Shown here: piece by piece, positions 18,489 to 28,257 of the stretch
Numbering within the stretch: the stretch's first letter is position 1
How the letters are laid out: each line of letters starts with the position of its first letter
DNA from: Sphaerisporangium album
GTDB taxonomy: Bacteria; Actinomycetota; Actinomycetes; Streptosporangiales; Streptosporangiaceae
DNA: 64,000 nucleotides
NCBI RefSeq assembly: GCF_003323745.1
Contig: NZ_QOIL01000010.1
Coordinates: forward strand, 1-64,000
Reading direction: 5' to 3'
Notes under the pieces: generated by a model
Told to the model about the DNA's origin: nothing
Database searches by the model: none
Seen by the model: the letters and a program-made list of their open reading frames with translations, nothing else
Translations under genes and position numbers: made by a program

Positions 18489-19597
18489 CGGGCAGGGGTG
18501 GGGGCATGGCTGAGGCGGCGCCGCACGTGCTGCTGGTGCTCGGGACGAGCGCGGGCGGGGTCGGGCGGCACGTGCGCATGCTCGCCGCCGGGCTGACCGC
18601 CGAGGGTCACCAAGTGGTCGTGGCCGGGCCCGCGAGCACCGACCGGGTGTTCGGCTTCTCCGGCCTGGCCCGGTTCGCCGAGGTGCCGATCTCCGACCGG
18701 CCGCGCCCCGCGAGCGACCTGCGCGCCGTCCGCCGGCTTCGGACGCTGGCGGCGGGGGCGGACGTCGTCCACGCCCACGGACTGCGGGCCGGAGCCCTGG
18801 CGGCGCTCGCGCTGACCGGGCGGCGCGCCGGGCTGGTGGTCACGCTGCACAACGCGCTGACCGCTTCGGGGGCGACCGGCGCGATATATGGCGTGCTGGA
18901 GCGCGTCGTCGCGAAAAAGGCCGACGAGGTCCTGGTCGTCTCGCCCGACCTCGGGGAGCGCATGGCCGCCCTTGGGGCCCGGAGCGTCGCGCCCGCCGTC
19001 GTCCCGGCTCCCGCCCTCGGCCCGCCGGTCCGGACGGCCGCCGAGGTCCGCGCCGAGCTCGGCGCGGGGGAGCGCCCGATCCTGCTCACCATCGCCCGCC
19101 TGGCCCAGCAGAAGGGGCTGGAGACCCTGCTGGACGCCGCCCGCGGTCCGTACGCGGACCCCGTCCCGCTGTTCGCCGTCGCGGGGGAGGGGCCGCTGAG
19201 ACGGGCGCTCCAGGCGCGGATCGACGCCGAAGGGCTGCCGGTGCGGTTGCTCGGCGACCGTGCCGACGTCGCCGACCTGCTGGGGGCGGCCGACGCACTC
19301 GTCCTGCCGAGCAGGTGGGAGGGGCAGCCGCTCAACGTGCAGGAGGCCCTGCGGGCGGGACGGCCGATCGTCGCGACCGCTGTCGGCGGGGTGCCCGGCA
19401 TGGTGGGGGACGCCGCCCTGCTGGTGCCGTCCGGCGACGCGGCGGCGCTGCGGCGGGCCGTCGAGGAGTTGCTCGCCGACCCCGGACTGGCCGCGCGGCT
19501 GTCGGCCGCCGCGGCGGCGCGCCCACTGCCCGACCTGGACGCCGCCGTCCGCGCCGTCCGGAAGAGCTACGGCTCCCTGCGGGGCCGCCGGGCATGA
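18485..19597 (+). CDS. GT4-type glycosyltransferase
   Basis: 370 aa from a GTG overlapping the murJ stop (GTGA); an ATG at 18506 with AGGGG upstream is an equally good start (363 aa). The GT-B fold is recognisable by the N-terminal GTSAGGVGRHVRMLAAGL acceptor loop, the donor domain opening ILLTIARLAQQKGLETLL, and the C-terminal LPSRWEGQPLNVQEALRAG that binds the nucleotide-sugar. It has no signal or membrane segment and acts on the inner membrane face. As the last gene of the run it probably glycosylates the lipid carrier handled by its neighbours. Confidence 0.88.
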   Translation: MTGRGGGMAEAAPHVLLVLGTSAGGVGRHVRMLAAGLTAEGHQVVVAGPASTDRVFGFSGLARFAEVPISDRPRPASDLRAVRRLRTLAAGADVVHAHGLRAGALAALALTGRRAGLVVTLHNALTASGATGAIYGVLERVVAKKADEVLVVSPDLGERMAALGARSVAPAVVPAPALGPPVRTAAEVRAELGAGERPILLTIARLAQQKGLETLLDAARGPYADPVPLFAVAGEGPLRRALQARIDAEGLPVRLLGDRADVADLLGAADALVLPSRWEGQPLNVQEALRAGRPIVATAVGGVPGMVGDAALLVPSGDAAALRRAVEELLADPGLAARLSAAAAARPLPDLDAAVRAVRKSYGSLRGRRA

Positions 19598-19830
19598 GCG
19601 GGACCGCCGGGGCGGTTCCGGCGACTTCACTTACTACGGGTGAAGTACTGATTATGTGACGTGGATCTCTTTCGACTCCTGGGGGCGCGAAGGCGGGCGT
19701 AAGGGGGCGTTCGCGGGGGGCGAGCCTGTGACCTGCGCCATCACGGCGCCGGGAGCGGCCCTTCGTGCTGTCCGGCTCCGTCCGGGCGTGGTCGCCGCGT
19801 CTGTGATCTCGCGGCGCGCTCATGGGCTGA
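19598..19830. other. intergenic region with short inverted repeat
   Basis: No gene is seen. An inverted repeat ACTTCAC (19624-19630) / GTGAAGT (19640-19646) lies 27 bp after the glycosyltransferase stop; it could be a weak terminator or an operator. Confidence 0.35.
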
Positions 19831-19860
19831 TTAGGTAGGGCTTATGTGCTCGCCTATACT
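19831..19860 (+). promoter_or_regulatory. promoter of the terC riboswitch transcript
   Basis: TTAGGT at 19831-19836 and TATACT at 19855-19860, spaced 18 bp, form a plausible housekeeping promoter. Transcription would start near 19867, exactly where the aptamer P1 stem begins. Confidence 0.6.
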
Positions 19861-19862
19861 CC

Positions 19863-20003
19863 TCGGCGAGGGGGGGAGTATCCCTTCGCGACAGCCTCGT
19901 CATCACGGTGTGCCCCCATGGGCTAACCCGGGGCTGCCGGTCCGAGGCATCGGCGCCACGGGCGGGAGAGACCTCCGGCACTTTGACGCGGGCCGGAGGT
20001 TTT
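19863..20003 (+). ncRNA. yybP-ykoY type Mn2+ riboswitch controlling terC translation
   Basis: The leader carries the family's conserved GGGGAGTA core (about 19873-19880), the CATCACGG segment in the middle, and a closing GAGACCTCC that pairs with CGAGG at the 5' end (P1). This is the yybP-ykoY aptamer, which binds Mn2+ and normally precedes terC/mntP/alx genes; terC is indeed downstream. The expression platform is visible: ACCTCCGGC (19971-19979) is a perfect complement of GCCGGAGGT (19992-20000), which contains the GGAGG ribosome-binding site. Formation of P1 with Mn2+ would free the RBS, so the switch should turn translation on with manganese. Confidence 0.85.
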
Positions 20004-20993
20004 GTGTTGGACGTTTCCGTGTGGGCGTGGGCTGCCGTCATCGGCGGGCTCCTGGTGGTACTCGCCGTCGACCTCTGGATCGTGGACCGCGGTGAGCCGC
20101 GGGAATTCTCCCTGCGTCAGGCGGGTTTCTGGGTCGGCTTCTATGTCGGCCTGGCGGTGTTGTTCGGCATCGGCCTGTTCGTCGTGGAAGGCGCGGACAA
20201 GGCGGGCGAATTCTTCGCCGGCTACATCACCGAGTACAGCCTGAGCGTGGACAATCTGTTCGTCTTCTACATCATCATGGGCCGTTTCGCGGTGCCCCGG
20301 ATGTACCAGCACAAGGTGCTGCTGGTCGGCGTGCTGCTCGCCCTGGTGATGCGAGGGTTCTTCATCCTCATCGGCGCCGCGGCCCTCGAGCGCTTCAGCT
20401 GGCTTTTCTACGTGTTCGGCGCCTTCCTCATCTACACGGCCGTCAACCTGCTGCGCGGCCACGACGAGGAGGAGTTCAAGGAGAACCTCCTCCTGCGCTG
20501 GGTGCGCCGTGTCTTCCCGACCACCGACGGCTTCGTGGGATCCAAGGCCATCACCCGGGTCGACGGCCGCCGCATGGTGACGCCCATGCTGATCGTCATG
20601 GTGGCCATCGGCACCACCGACCTTCTCTTCGCGCTCGACTCGATCCCGGCCATCTTCGGGCTCACCAAGGACGCCTTCATCGTCTTCACGGCCAACGCGT
20701 TCGCGCTGATGGGGCTGCGCCAGCTCTACTTCCTGCTGGGCGGTCTTCTCCAGCGGTTGGTGTACATCAGCTACGGTCTGTCGTTCATTCTGGGCTTCAT
20801 CGGCGTTAAGCTCATCCTGGAGGCTTTGCACACCAGTGGCGTCTCCTGGGCGCCCGAAGTGCCGATCTCGGTGTCCCTCTCGGTGATCGGCGTCACGATG
20901 GTCGTCACCACCGTGGCAAGCCTGATCAAGGCCCGGCGGGACAAGAAGCGGTCCGGCGAGTCGACGGCACCCGCGAAGGTGTCTCAAGGGTAG
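20004..20993 (+). CDS. TerC family membrane protein, probable Mn2+ exporter
   Basis: 329 aa. I place the start at the GTG at 20004 (TTG at 20007 is possible), four to seven bases after GGAGG. About nine membrane helices are seen. The family signature is GYITEYSLSVDNLFVFYIIM at about residues 72-91, and the second acidic membrane motif is LLFALDSIPAIFGLT. TerC proteins are related to Alx and MeeF-type manganese exporters, and riboswitch control here supports a role in Mn2+ homeostasis rather than tellurite resistance. The C-terminal ten residues are polar. Confidence 0.9.
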   Translation: MLDVSVWAWAAVIGGLLVVLAVDLWIVDRGEPREFSLRQAGFWVGFYVGLAVLFGIGLFVVEGADKAGEFFAGYITEYSLSVDNLFVFYIIMGRFAVPRMYQHKVLLVGVLLALVMRGFFILIGAAALERFSWLFYVFGAFLIYTAVNLLRGHDEEEFKENLLLRWVRRVFPTTDGFVGSKAITRVDGRRMVTPMLIVMVAIGTTDLLFALDSIPAIFGLTKDAFIVFTANAFALMGLRQLYFLLGGLLQRLVYISYGLSFILGFIGVKLILEALHTSGVSWAPEVPISVSLSVIGVTMVVTTVASLIKARRDKKRSGESTAPAKVSQG

Positions 20994-21112
20994 CGAAACG
21001 GTGCATGACCCGATTGCTTGTCCCATATCGCTATGCGGGAGCCGCGAGCTGGGTAGCATTCGGCGATAAGTCACAATCCGGTCTCTGGCCGCAATCATCA
21101 CAAAGGTTCCCT

Positions 21113-21760
21113 GTGTCCAACGATTCGCCCAACCACGGCCGTCGCCGCGTGCGGCTGGCTCGTGGCGTTTCCCCCTGGCTGGCCCCCACCGCCACGGCCG
21201 CCGTCATCTCGGCGGCGCTGGCCCGGCGGTCCCGCCCGTGGGTGCTCGCGGCGGCTCCGCTGGCCGCCCTGACCGGCGCCATGCTCTGGTTCTTCCGGGA
21301 TCCCGAGCGTGACCTCGGTCCCGGGCTGGTGCTGAGCCCCGCCGACGGCGTGGTGCAGAGCATCGACCCCCAGCCGGACGGCCGCATCCGTGTGGCGATC
21401 TTCATGAGCCCGCTGAACGTCCACGTGAACCGCGCGCCGCTCGACGGCACGGTCACCTCGGTCCAGCACGTGGCGGGCGGGTTCCGCCCGGCGTTCAACA
21501 AGGACAGCGACCAGAACGAGCGGGTCGTCTGGCACTTCGCCACGGCCCTCGGTGACATCGAGCTGTGGCAGATCGCCGGAGCCGTCGCCCGCCGCATCGT
21601 GCCCTACGTCGGCATGGGCGCCAAGGTCTCGCGCGGCGAGCGGATCGGCCTGATCCGCTTCGGGTCGCGGGTGGACATCTACCTTCCAGAAGGGATCGCC
21701 CCCGCGGTGAGCGTGGGGCAGCGGACGACGGCAGGAGTGACTCGCATTGACCATGGCTGA
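21113..21760 (+). CDS. psd: phosphatidylserine decarboxylase (short, PSD-A type)
   Basis: 215 aa, GTG with AAAGG six bases upstream. It converts phosphatidylserine to phosphatidylethanolamine. Two N-terminal hydrophobic stretches are followed by WFFRDPER, LSPADGVVQSI, SPLNVHVNRAP (catalytic His) and the self-cleavage site in RFGSRVDIYLP, where the serine becomes the pyruvoyl group. The length is that of the short actinobacterial/archaeal form. It overlaps pssA, so substrate and product enzymes are co-translated. Confidence 0.93.
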   Translation: MSNDSPNHGRRRVRLARGVSPWLAPTATAAVISAALARRSRPWVLAAAPLAALTGAMLWFFRDPERDLGPGLVLSPADGVVQSIDPQPDGRIRVAIFMSPLNVHVNRAPLDGTVTSVQHVAGGFRPAFNKDSDQNERVVWHFATALGDIELWQIAGAVARRIVPYVGMGAKVSRGERIGLIRFGSRVDIYLPEGIAPAVSVGQRTTAGVTRIDHG

Positions 21761-22586
21761 CGCGGGATGGTCCATGGACGACCTGGGCGAGGACGAGGAG
21801 CCGCGGGGGCCGGTCGGGAAGGCGTTCCGGCTGTCCGCCGCCGACTCGCTGTCCCTCGGCAACGCGGTCTGCGGGTTCCTGGCGGTCTGCGTGCTGGCGT
21901 GGTCGGCGATCACCCAGCTCCAGCAGTCGAAGGGCGAGTTCCAGCCCGATCCGCGCTATTTCGCCACGGCGGTGGTGCTGCTGCTGATCGGCGCCACCTG
22001 TGACCTGTTCGACGGGCTCGTCGCGCGGCGGTTCCGTGCCTCGGCCATGGGCGCCGAGCTGGACAACCTCGCCGACGTGATCAGCTTCGGGTTCGCCCCC
22101 GCCTTCATGGTGGTGGCCTGGGCGGGTTTCTCCCACAGGCTTCCCCTGTGGCTGGTGCTGTGCGCCGCCGTGTCCGTGCTGGTCGCGGGGGTCGTGCGGC
22201 TGGCGCGGTTCGCCTGCGTGAAGACCAAGAGCGGCGATTTCATGGGCCTGCCCATTCCCATGGGCGCCATGACCGTGGTGTCGATCGTGCTGCTCTTCCA
22301 GCCGTCCTACCCGACGGTGATCGGCGTCTTCGCCGTCGCGTGGCTCATGGTCAGCCGCATCGAGTACCCCAAGCCCAAGGGCAACCTGGCGGCGGTCGTG
22401 CTGGCGTGGATCATGGTCAACGTCGCCTGCCTGATCATCTGGGCGGCCGACCTCGCCGGCGGTGACCTCCTGATCCAGATCGGCGCCTGCATGCAGATCG
22501 CACTGGTGTCGGCGATCCCGCTGCGCGTGCTGATGTTCAAGCGTGAGCAGCGCAAGGAGCGCAAGGTCACCGAAAGCGTGCGCTAG
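21747..22586 (+). CDS. pssA: CDP-diacylglycerol-serine O-phosphatidyltransferase
   Basis: 279 aa. The TTG at 21747 has GGAG seven to ten bases upstream; the ATG at 21753 is the alternative. The CDP-alcohol phosphotransferase motif is complete: D-L-F-D-G-L-V-A-R, eight residues, G, three, D, three, D (about residues 84-107). Six or so membrane helices follow. It makes phosphatidylserine from CDP-DAG and serine and feeds the overlapping upstream psd. The pair is a conserved actinomycete operon. Confidence 0.93.
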   Translation: MTMADAGWSMDDLGEDEEPRGPVGKAFRLSAADSLSLGNAVCGFLAVCVLAWSAITQLQQSKGEFQPDPRYFATAVVLLLIGATCDLFDGLVARRFRASAMGAELDNLADVISFGFAPAFMVVAWAGFSHRLPLWLVLCAAVSVLVAGVVRLARFACVKTKSGDFMGLPIPMGAMTVVSIVLLFQPSYPTVIGVFAVAWLMVSRIEYPKPKGNLAAVVLAWIMVNVACLIIWAADLAGGDLLIQIGACMQIALVSAIPLRVLMFKREQRKERKVTESVR

Positions 22587-22603
22587 CCCCCCTTTTCGCG
22601 CTC

Positions 22604-22644
22604 GACCGGCCCGGCACCTTCCTTCATCAGGTGCCGGGCCGGTC
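22604..22644. terminator. bidirectional terminator between pssA and MBL gene
   Basis: Perfect 16-bp stem: 22604-22619 pairs with 22629-22644 around a 9-nt loop. It lies between convergent genes. Confidence 0.85.
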
Positions 22645-22662
22645 TCGTCTCGCGGGCGGGGG

Positions 22663-23307
22663 CTACCAGCCCCGGGCGCGCCACTCGGGCAGCGCGGGAC
22701 GCTCGGCCCCGAGCGTGGTGTCCTTGCCGTGACCCGGGTACACCCAGGTCGTGTCGGGCAGCCGGTCGAAGACACGCTCCACCACATCGGTGTAGAGCTG
22801 GTCGAACCGGGCGGCGTCCCCCTGGGTGTTGCCGACTCCGCCCGGGAACAGCGAGTCGCCCGTGAACAGGTGACCGTCCTGGTAGAGCAGGGCGATGGAG
22901 CCGGGCGTGTGGCCGCGCAGGTGGATCACCTCGATGGTGGCCACGCCCACGCTGACGCGGGCGCCGTGTTCCACCGGGCGGGTCACCGGCACCGGCAGCT
23001 CGGGGGCGTCCAGCGGGTGGGCGATGGTCTCCGCGCCGGTCTCCTTGGCGACTTCGGCCAGCGCCATCCAGTGGTCCGGGTGCCGATGGGTGGTGATGAT
23101 CTTGCTGATCGGCCGGTCGCCGATGAGCTCGAGCAGGCGGGGCGCGTCGTTGGCGGCGTCGATGAGCACGCCGTCGCCGGTCTCGCGGCACCGCAGCAGG
23201 TACGCGTTGTTCCCGAAGTCCCCGACCTCGATCTTGCTGATCGTCAGGCCGGGCAGGTCACGCACGTCGGCGGGGCCGCCGGCCGTCACGTCACCGGTGT
23301 ATGTCAT
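22663..23307 (-). CDS. MBL-fold hydrolase, glyoxalase-II-like
   Basis: 214 aa. The zinc motif is THRHPDHW near residue 73, followed by LRGHTPGSIAL (metal His), TGDSLFPGGVG (bridging Asp) and the late VYPGHGKDT (His). This full set is typical of hydroxyacylglutathione-hydrolase-like enzymes. Its start overlaps the stop of the upstream mycothiol-family gene (ATGA), so the pair is co-translated. In an actinomycete the thiol ester would be of mycothiol rather than glutathione; that substrate is an inference from the neighbour. Confidence 0.88.
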   Translation of the reverse strand: MTYTGDVTAGGPADVRDLPGLTISKIEVGDFGNNAYLLRCRETGDGVLIDAANDAPRLLELIGDRPISKIITTHRHPDHWMALAEVAKETGAETIAHPLDAPELPVPVTRPVEHGARVSVGVATIEVIHLRGHTPGSIALLYQDGHLFTGDSLFPGGVGNTQGDAARFDQLYTDVVERVFDRLPDTTWVYPGHGKDTTLGAERPALPEWRARGW

Positions 23308-24077
23308 GGGTACTCCTCAGGAGGCGTCGGCGGGAGGCCGGGCGGCGCGGACATCGTCGGCCACTTCGGCGCCGCCGGAGGCCTCTCCGCCAGCCTAAGC
23401 CCCGTGAATTCCAGGCCCGCCGTCCGAGGGTCGCCGTCCAGGCGTCCGGTCACCCAGGCCAGGACGAGCGGGGCGTCCCCGCGCAGCTCCGGGCCCTCGC
23501 CGAGACCGGTCCAGCTGCGCCCGCCCGTGTGGATCGCGCTGATCGGACTCCCGGCGCGCGGCCACATCGCCACCGCGTCGTGCAGCTCACGCAGGACGAA
23601 CGCGTCGGGCAGGTCGGCACGGGTGTAGCCCGCGCCGAGGTCGATGTGGTGGATCTCCACCTCCCGGACCCTGCGGACCAGCACGTACCAGGCGGGGTGG
23701 CCGGTACCGGTCATGCCCGCCACGGTCGCGTGCCAGGCCTGCGGGGGCATCTCGCGAAGGGCCGCGTCGAACCGGGCCGAGCTCGCGATCAGGTCGGCGT
23801 GCTGCTCGGCGGCGGCCCTTCCCGCGCCTTCGGCTATCTGTGCCTCCCGAGCCTCCGGCGTTGGGTACTGTGGTGTGAACACGCCCGTCTTGGCCCAGGT
23901 CAGCAGGTTGACATGGCTGTCCGCGTTGCGCGCGACGTGGGTGAGCACGTGGCCGCGCGTCCAGCCCGGAAGCAGGGAGGGGGCCGTGACGTCCCGATCG
24001 GGCATCGCGGCCGCGGTCGCGAGCAGCCGCTTGGTGGCGGCGTCGAGTTCGGTCCCAAGGTCGTCCAGAACGCTCAT
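23304..24077 (-). CDS. maleylpyruvate isomerase family mycothiol-dependent enzyme
   Basis: 257 aa from MSVLDDLG; an upstream GTG/ATG adds four residues. The DinB-like four-helix MDMPI N-terminal domain shows LLPGWTRGHVLTHVARNAD (metal-binding His) and later VREVEIHHIDLG (second His pair). The C-terminal half is a small SCP2-like domain ending in a Pro-rich tail. Family members use mycothiol as cofactor, for example in maleylpyruvate isomerisation. It is translationally coupled to the downstream MBL hydrolase, suggesting a mycothiol-linked detoxification pair. Confidence 0.88.
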   Translation of the reverse strand: MSVLDDLGTELDAATKRLLATAAAMPDRDVTAPSLLPGWTRGHVLTHVARNADSHVNLLTWAKTGVFTPQYPTPEAREAQIAEGAGRAAAEQHADLIASSARFDAALREMPPQAWHATVAGMTGTGHPAWYVLVRRVREVEIHHIDLGAGYTRADLPDAFVLRELHDAVAMWPRAGSPISAIHTGGRSWTGLGEGPELRGDAPLVLAWVTGRLDGDPRTAGLEFTGLRLAERPPAAPKWPTMSAPPGLPPTPPEEYP

Positions 24078-24164
24078 GAACACCATCATCGCGTCAGGCC
24101 CTCACGGTCGTGCGCACCCCGGGTTTCCGTCTCCTCGCGGGGCCATCTCCCGACCGGAAGAAAA

Positions 24165-24187
24165 CTGTCGGACCCCGTCGTTAGAGT
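24165..24187 (+). promoter_or_regulatory. RecA-independent DNA-damage promoter of uvrA
   Basis: CTGTCGGAC (24165-24173), exactly 8 nt, then TAGAGT (24182-24187). This fits the actinobacterial RecA-NDp/PafBC consensus tTGTCRgtg-N8-TAnnnT, keeping the TGTCR core, the exact spacing and the -10. It sits 70 bp upstream of the uvrA start. Confidence 0.6.
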
Positions 24188-24256
24188 GGCGGCGACTAGT
24201 CAAAGGTGGCCCTAGCTCGGCTGCCGTGGATCATGAACGGACATGAGAGATCTGCT

Positions 24257-27097
<2,841 letters not shown>

Positions 27098-27395
27098 CCG
27101 CCTCCCGCGCCCGGGGGACGCGGGCCGGCGGCGCCGGGCGAGCGTGCGCCGCGGGCCGCCGTCCTCCTGGGCCTGGCGTGTACTGGCGTGTACCCGGGAA
27201 TCGTCCGATCCGTCCTCGACCCCTCGTCCGCATCCTCCGTCGGGAGGGCGGTGGTTCAGTTTGGCGTTGTAGGAGTGACATTTGACTCGGGTGTTGCGCG
27301 TGATTGTTCATACTTCCTGAGTTACTTCTCGCCCATGCTGAACCAACCCGCGGCGGGAGCCGTAGCACGGGTAAGAGATCTCTAGGAAGGCGATC
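27098..27395. other. intergenic region upstream of Rieske gene
   Basis: 298 bp. The second half (27240-27390) is clearly less GC-rich than its surroundings, as is usual for promoters. No convincing -35/-10 pair, RNA or small gene is seen. Confidence 0.4.
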
Positions 27396-27875
27396 ATGAC
27401 GGACACGGAAACCACACGACGTGCGATGATGCTCGGCGCGAGCGGCGCGGGACTGGCCGTGGTGCTCACCGCGTGCAGTGGGGGCGACTCATCCGCCACG
27501 GTGGACGGCGGCTCCTCCTCGGGCCCCGCTCCGGCCTCCTCGGCGGCGGGCGACGCGACGGCCGGCGGAGACTCCGCCGGGGGCTCGGGCGGTGGTCTGG
27601 CGAAGACGAGCGACATCCCCAAGGGGGGCGGCAAGGTCTTCAAGGACCAGGGAGTCGTCATCACCCAGCCCAGCGACGGGGAGTTCAAGGCGTTCAGCGC
27701 CATCTGCACCCACCAGGGCTGCCCGGTCAACGCCGTGTCCGGCGGCACCATCAACTGTCCCTGCCATGGCAGCAAGTTCAGCATCTCGGACGGTTCGGTG
27801 ACCGCCGGCCCGGCGAAGAAGCCGCTCGAAGAGAAGCAGGTCAAGGTCGACGGCGACTCGATCAGTCTCGCGTGA
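27396..27875 (+). CDS. Rieske [2Fe-2S] protein with Tat/lipoprotein signal
   Basis: 159 aa, ATG preceded by AGGAAGG. The N-terminus TTRRAMMLGASGAGLAV is a twin-arginine signal ending in the lipobox L-T-A-C (Cys27), so the protein is exported folded and lipid-anchored. A Ser/Gly/Ala linker (about 29-65) precedes the Rieske domain, whose cluster ligands are CTHQGC (about 106-111) and CPCHGSKF (about 124-131). Family members are small ubiquinol-cytochrome-like or arsenite-oxidase-like Rieske proteins. The redox partner is unknown and no oxidase subunit is adjacent. Confidence 0.9.
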   Translation: MTDTETTRRAMMLGASGAGLAVVLTACSGGDSSATVDGGSSSGPAPASSAAGDATAGGDSAGGSGGGLAKTSDIPKGGGKVFKDQGVVITQPSDGEFKAFSAICTHQGCPVNAVSGGTINCPCHGSKFSISDGSVTAGPAKKPLEEKQVKVDGDSISLA

Positions 27876-27913
27876 CGTCATGGCCGTGAACTAGCCCCCA
27901 GCGGTTCGGTCGC

Positions 27914-27954
27914 CGGGCGGGGGTGAAGGGGGCGGTGCCCTTCACCCTCGCCCG
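27914..27954 (+). terminator. terminator after the Rieske gene
   Basis: A stem of about 17 bp with one mismatch: 27914-27930 pairs with 27938-27954 (the TGAAGGG/CCCTTCA core is perfect). No T-run follows. Confidence 0.75.
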
Positions 27955-28227
27955 TAGTCATGTCCGGACCGAACTTCACCGAATATGCGCGGATATATCG
28001 CTCATATCTGTATTGCGATGGTTAACCCCGGTGTTACTGCCCCGCTCTTCCCGCCGGTCTTCCGTGTGGCCGTTCTGGCGCGCGGGCGGCCGTGCACCGG
28101 GGGGCGTTCCGGTCGCGAGGGGATCGCGGGGTGGCCGCGCGGAAGTGGTGCCGCCCTTCGTCGGCGTGCCCGCGCCGATGATCGTCCGTCCTGGCCTCCG
28201 GCCCCCCGGGCGTCCGATCGCCCTATT
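27955..28227. other. intergenic region upstream of uvrC promoter
   Basis: About 270 bp between the Rieske terminator and the uvrC promoter. The first 60 bp are AT-richer. No gene is supported. Confidence 0.4.
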
Positions 28228-28257
28228 CTGTCGGCGGGTCCGGATAGGCTTTGAGGT
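28228..28257 (+). promoter_or_regulatory. RecA-independent DNA-damage promoter of uvrC, probably leaderless
   Basis: CTGTCGGCG (28228-28236), exactly 8 nt, then TAGGCT (28245-28250). Seven of nine positions match the PafBC/RecA-NDp element tTGTCRgtg, with the canonical N8 spacing and TAnnnT -10. The expected start site, 7-8 nt after the -10, falls on the uvrC GTG at 28258. Confidence 0.65.
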
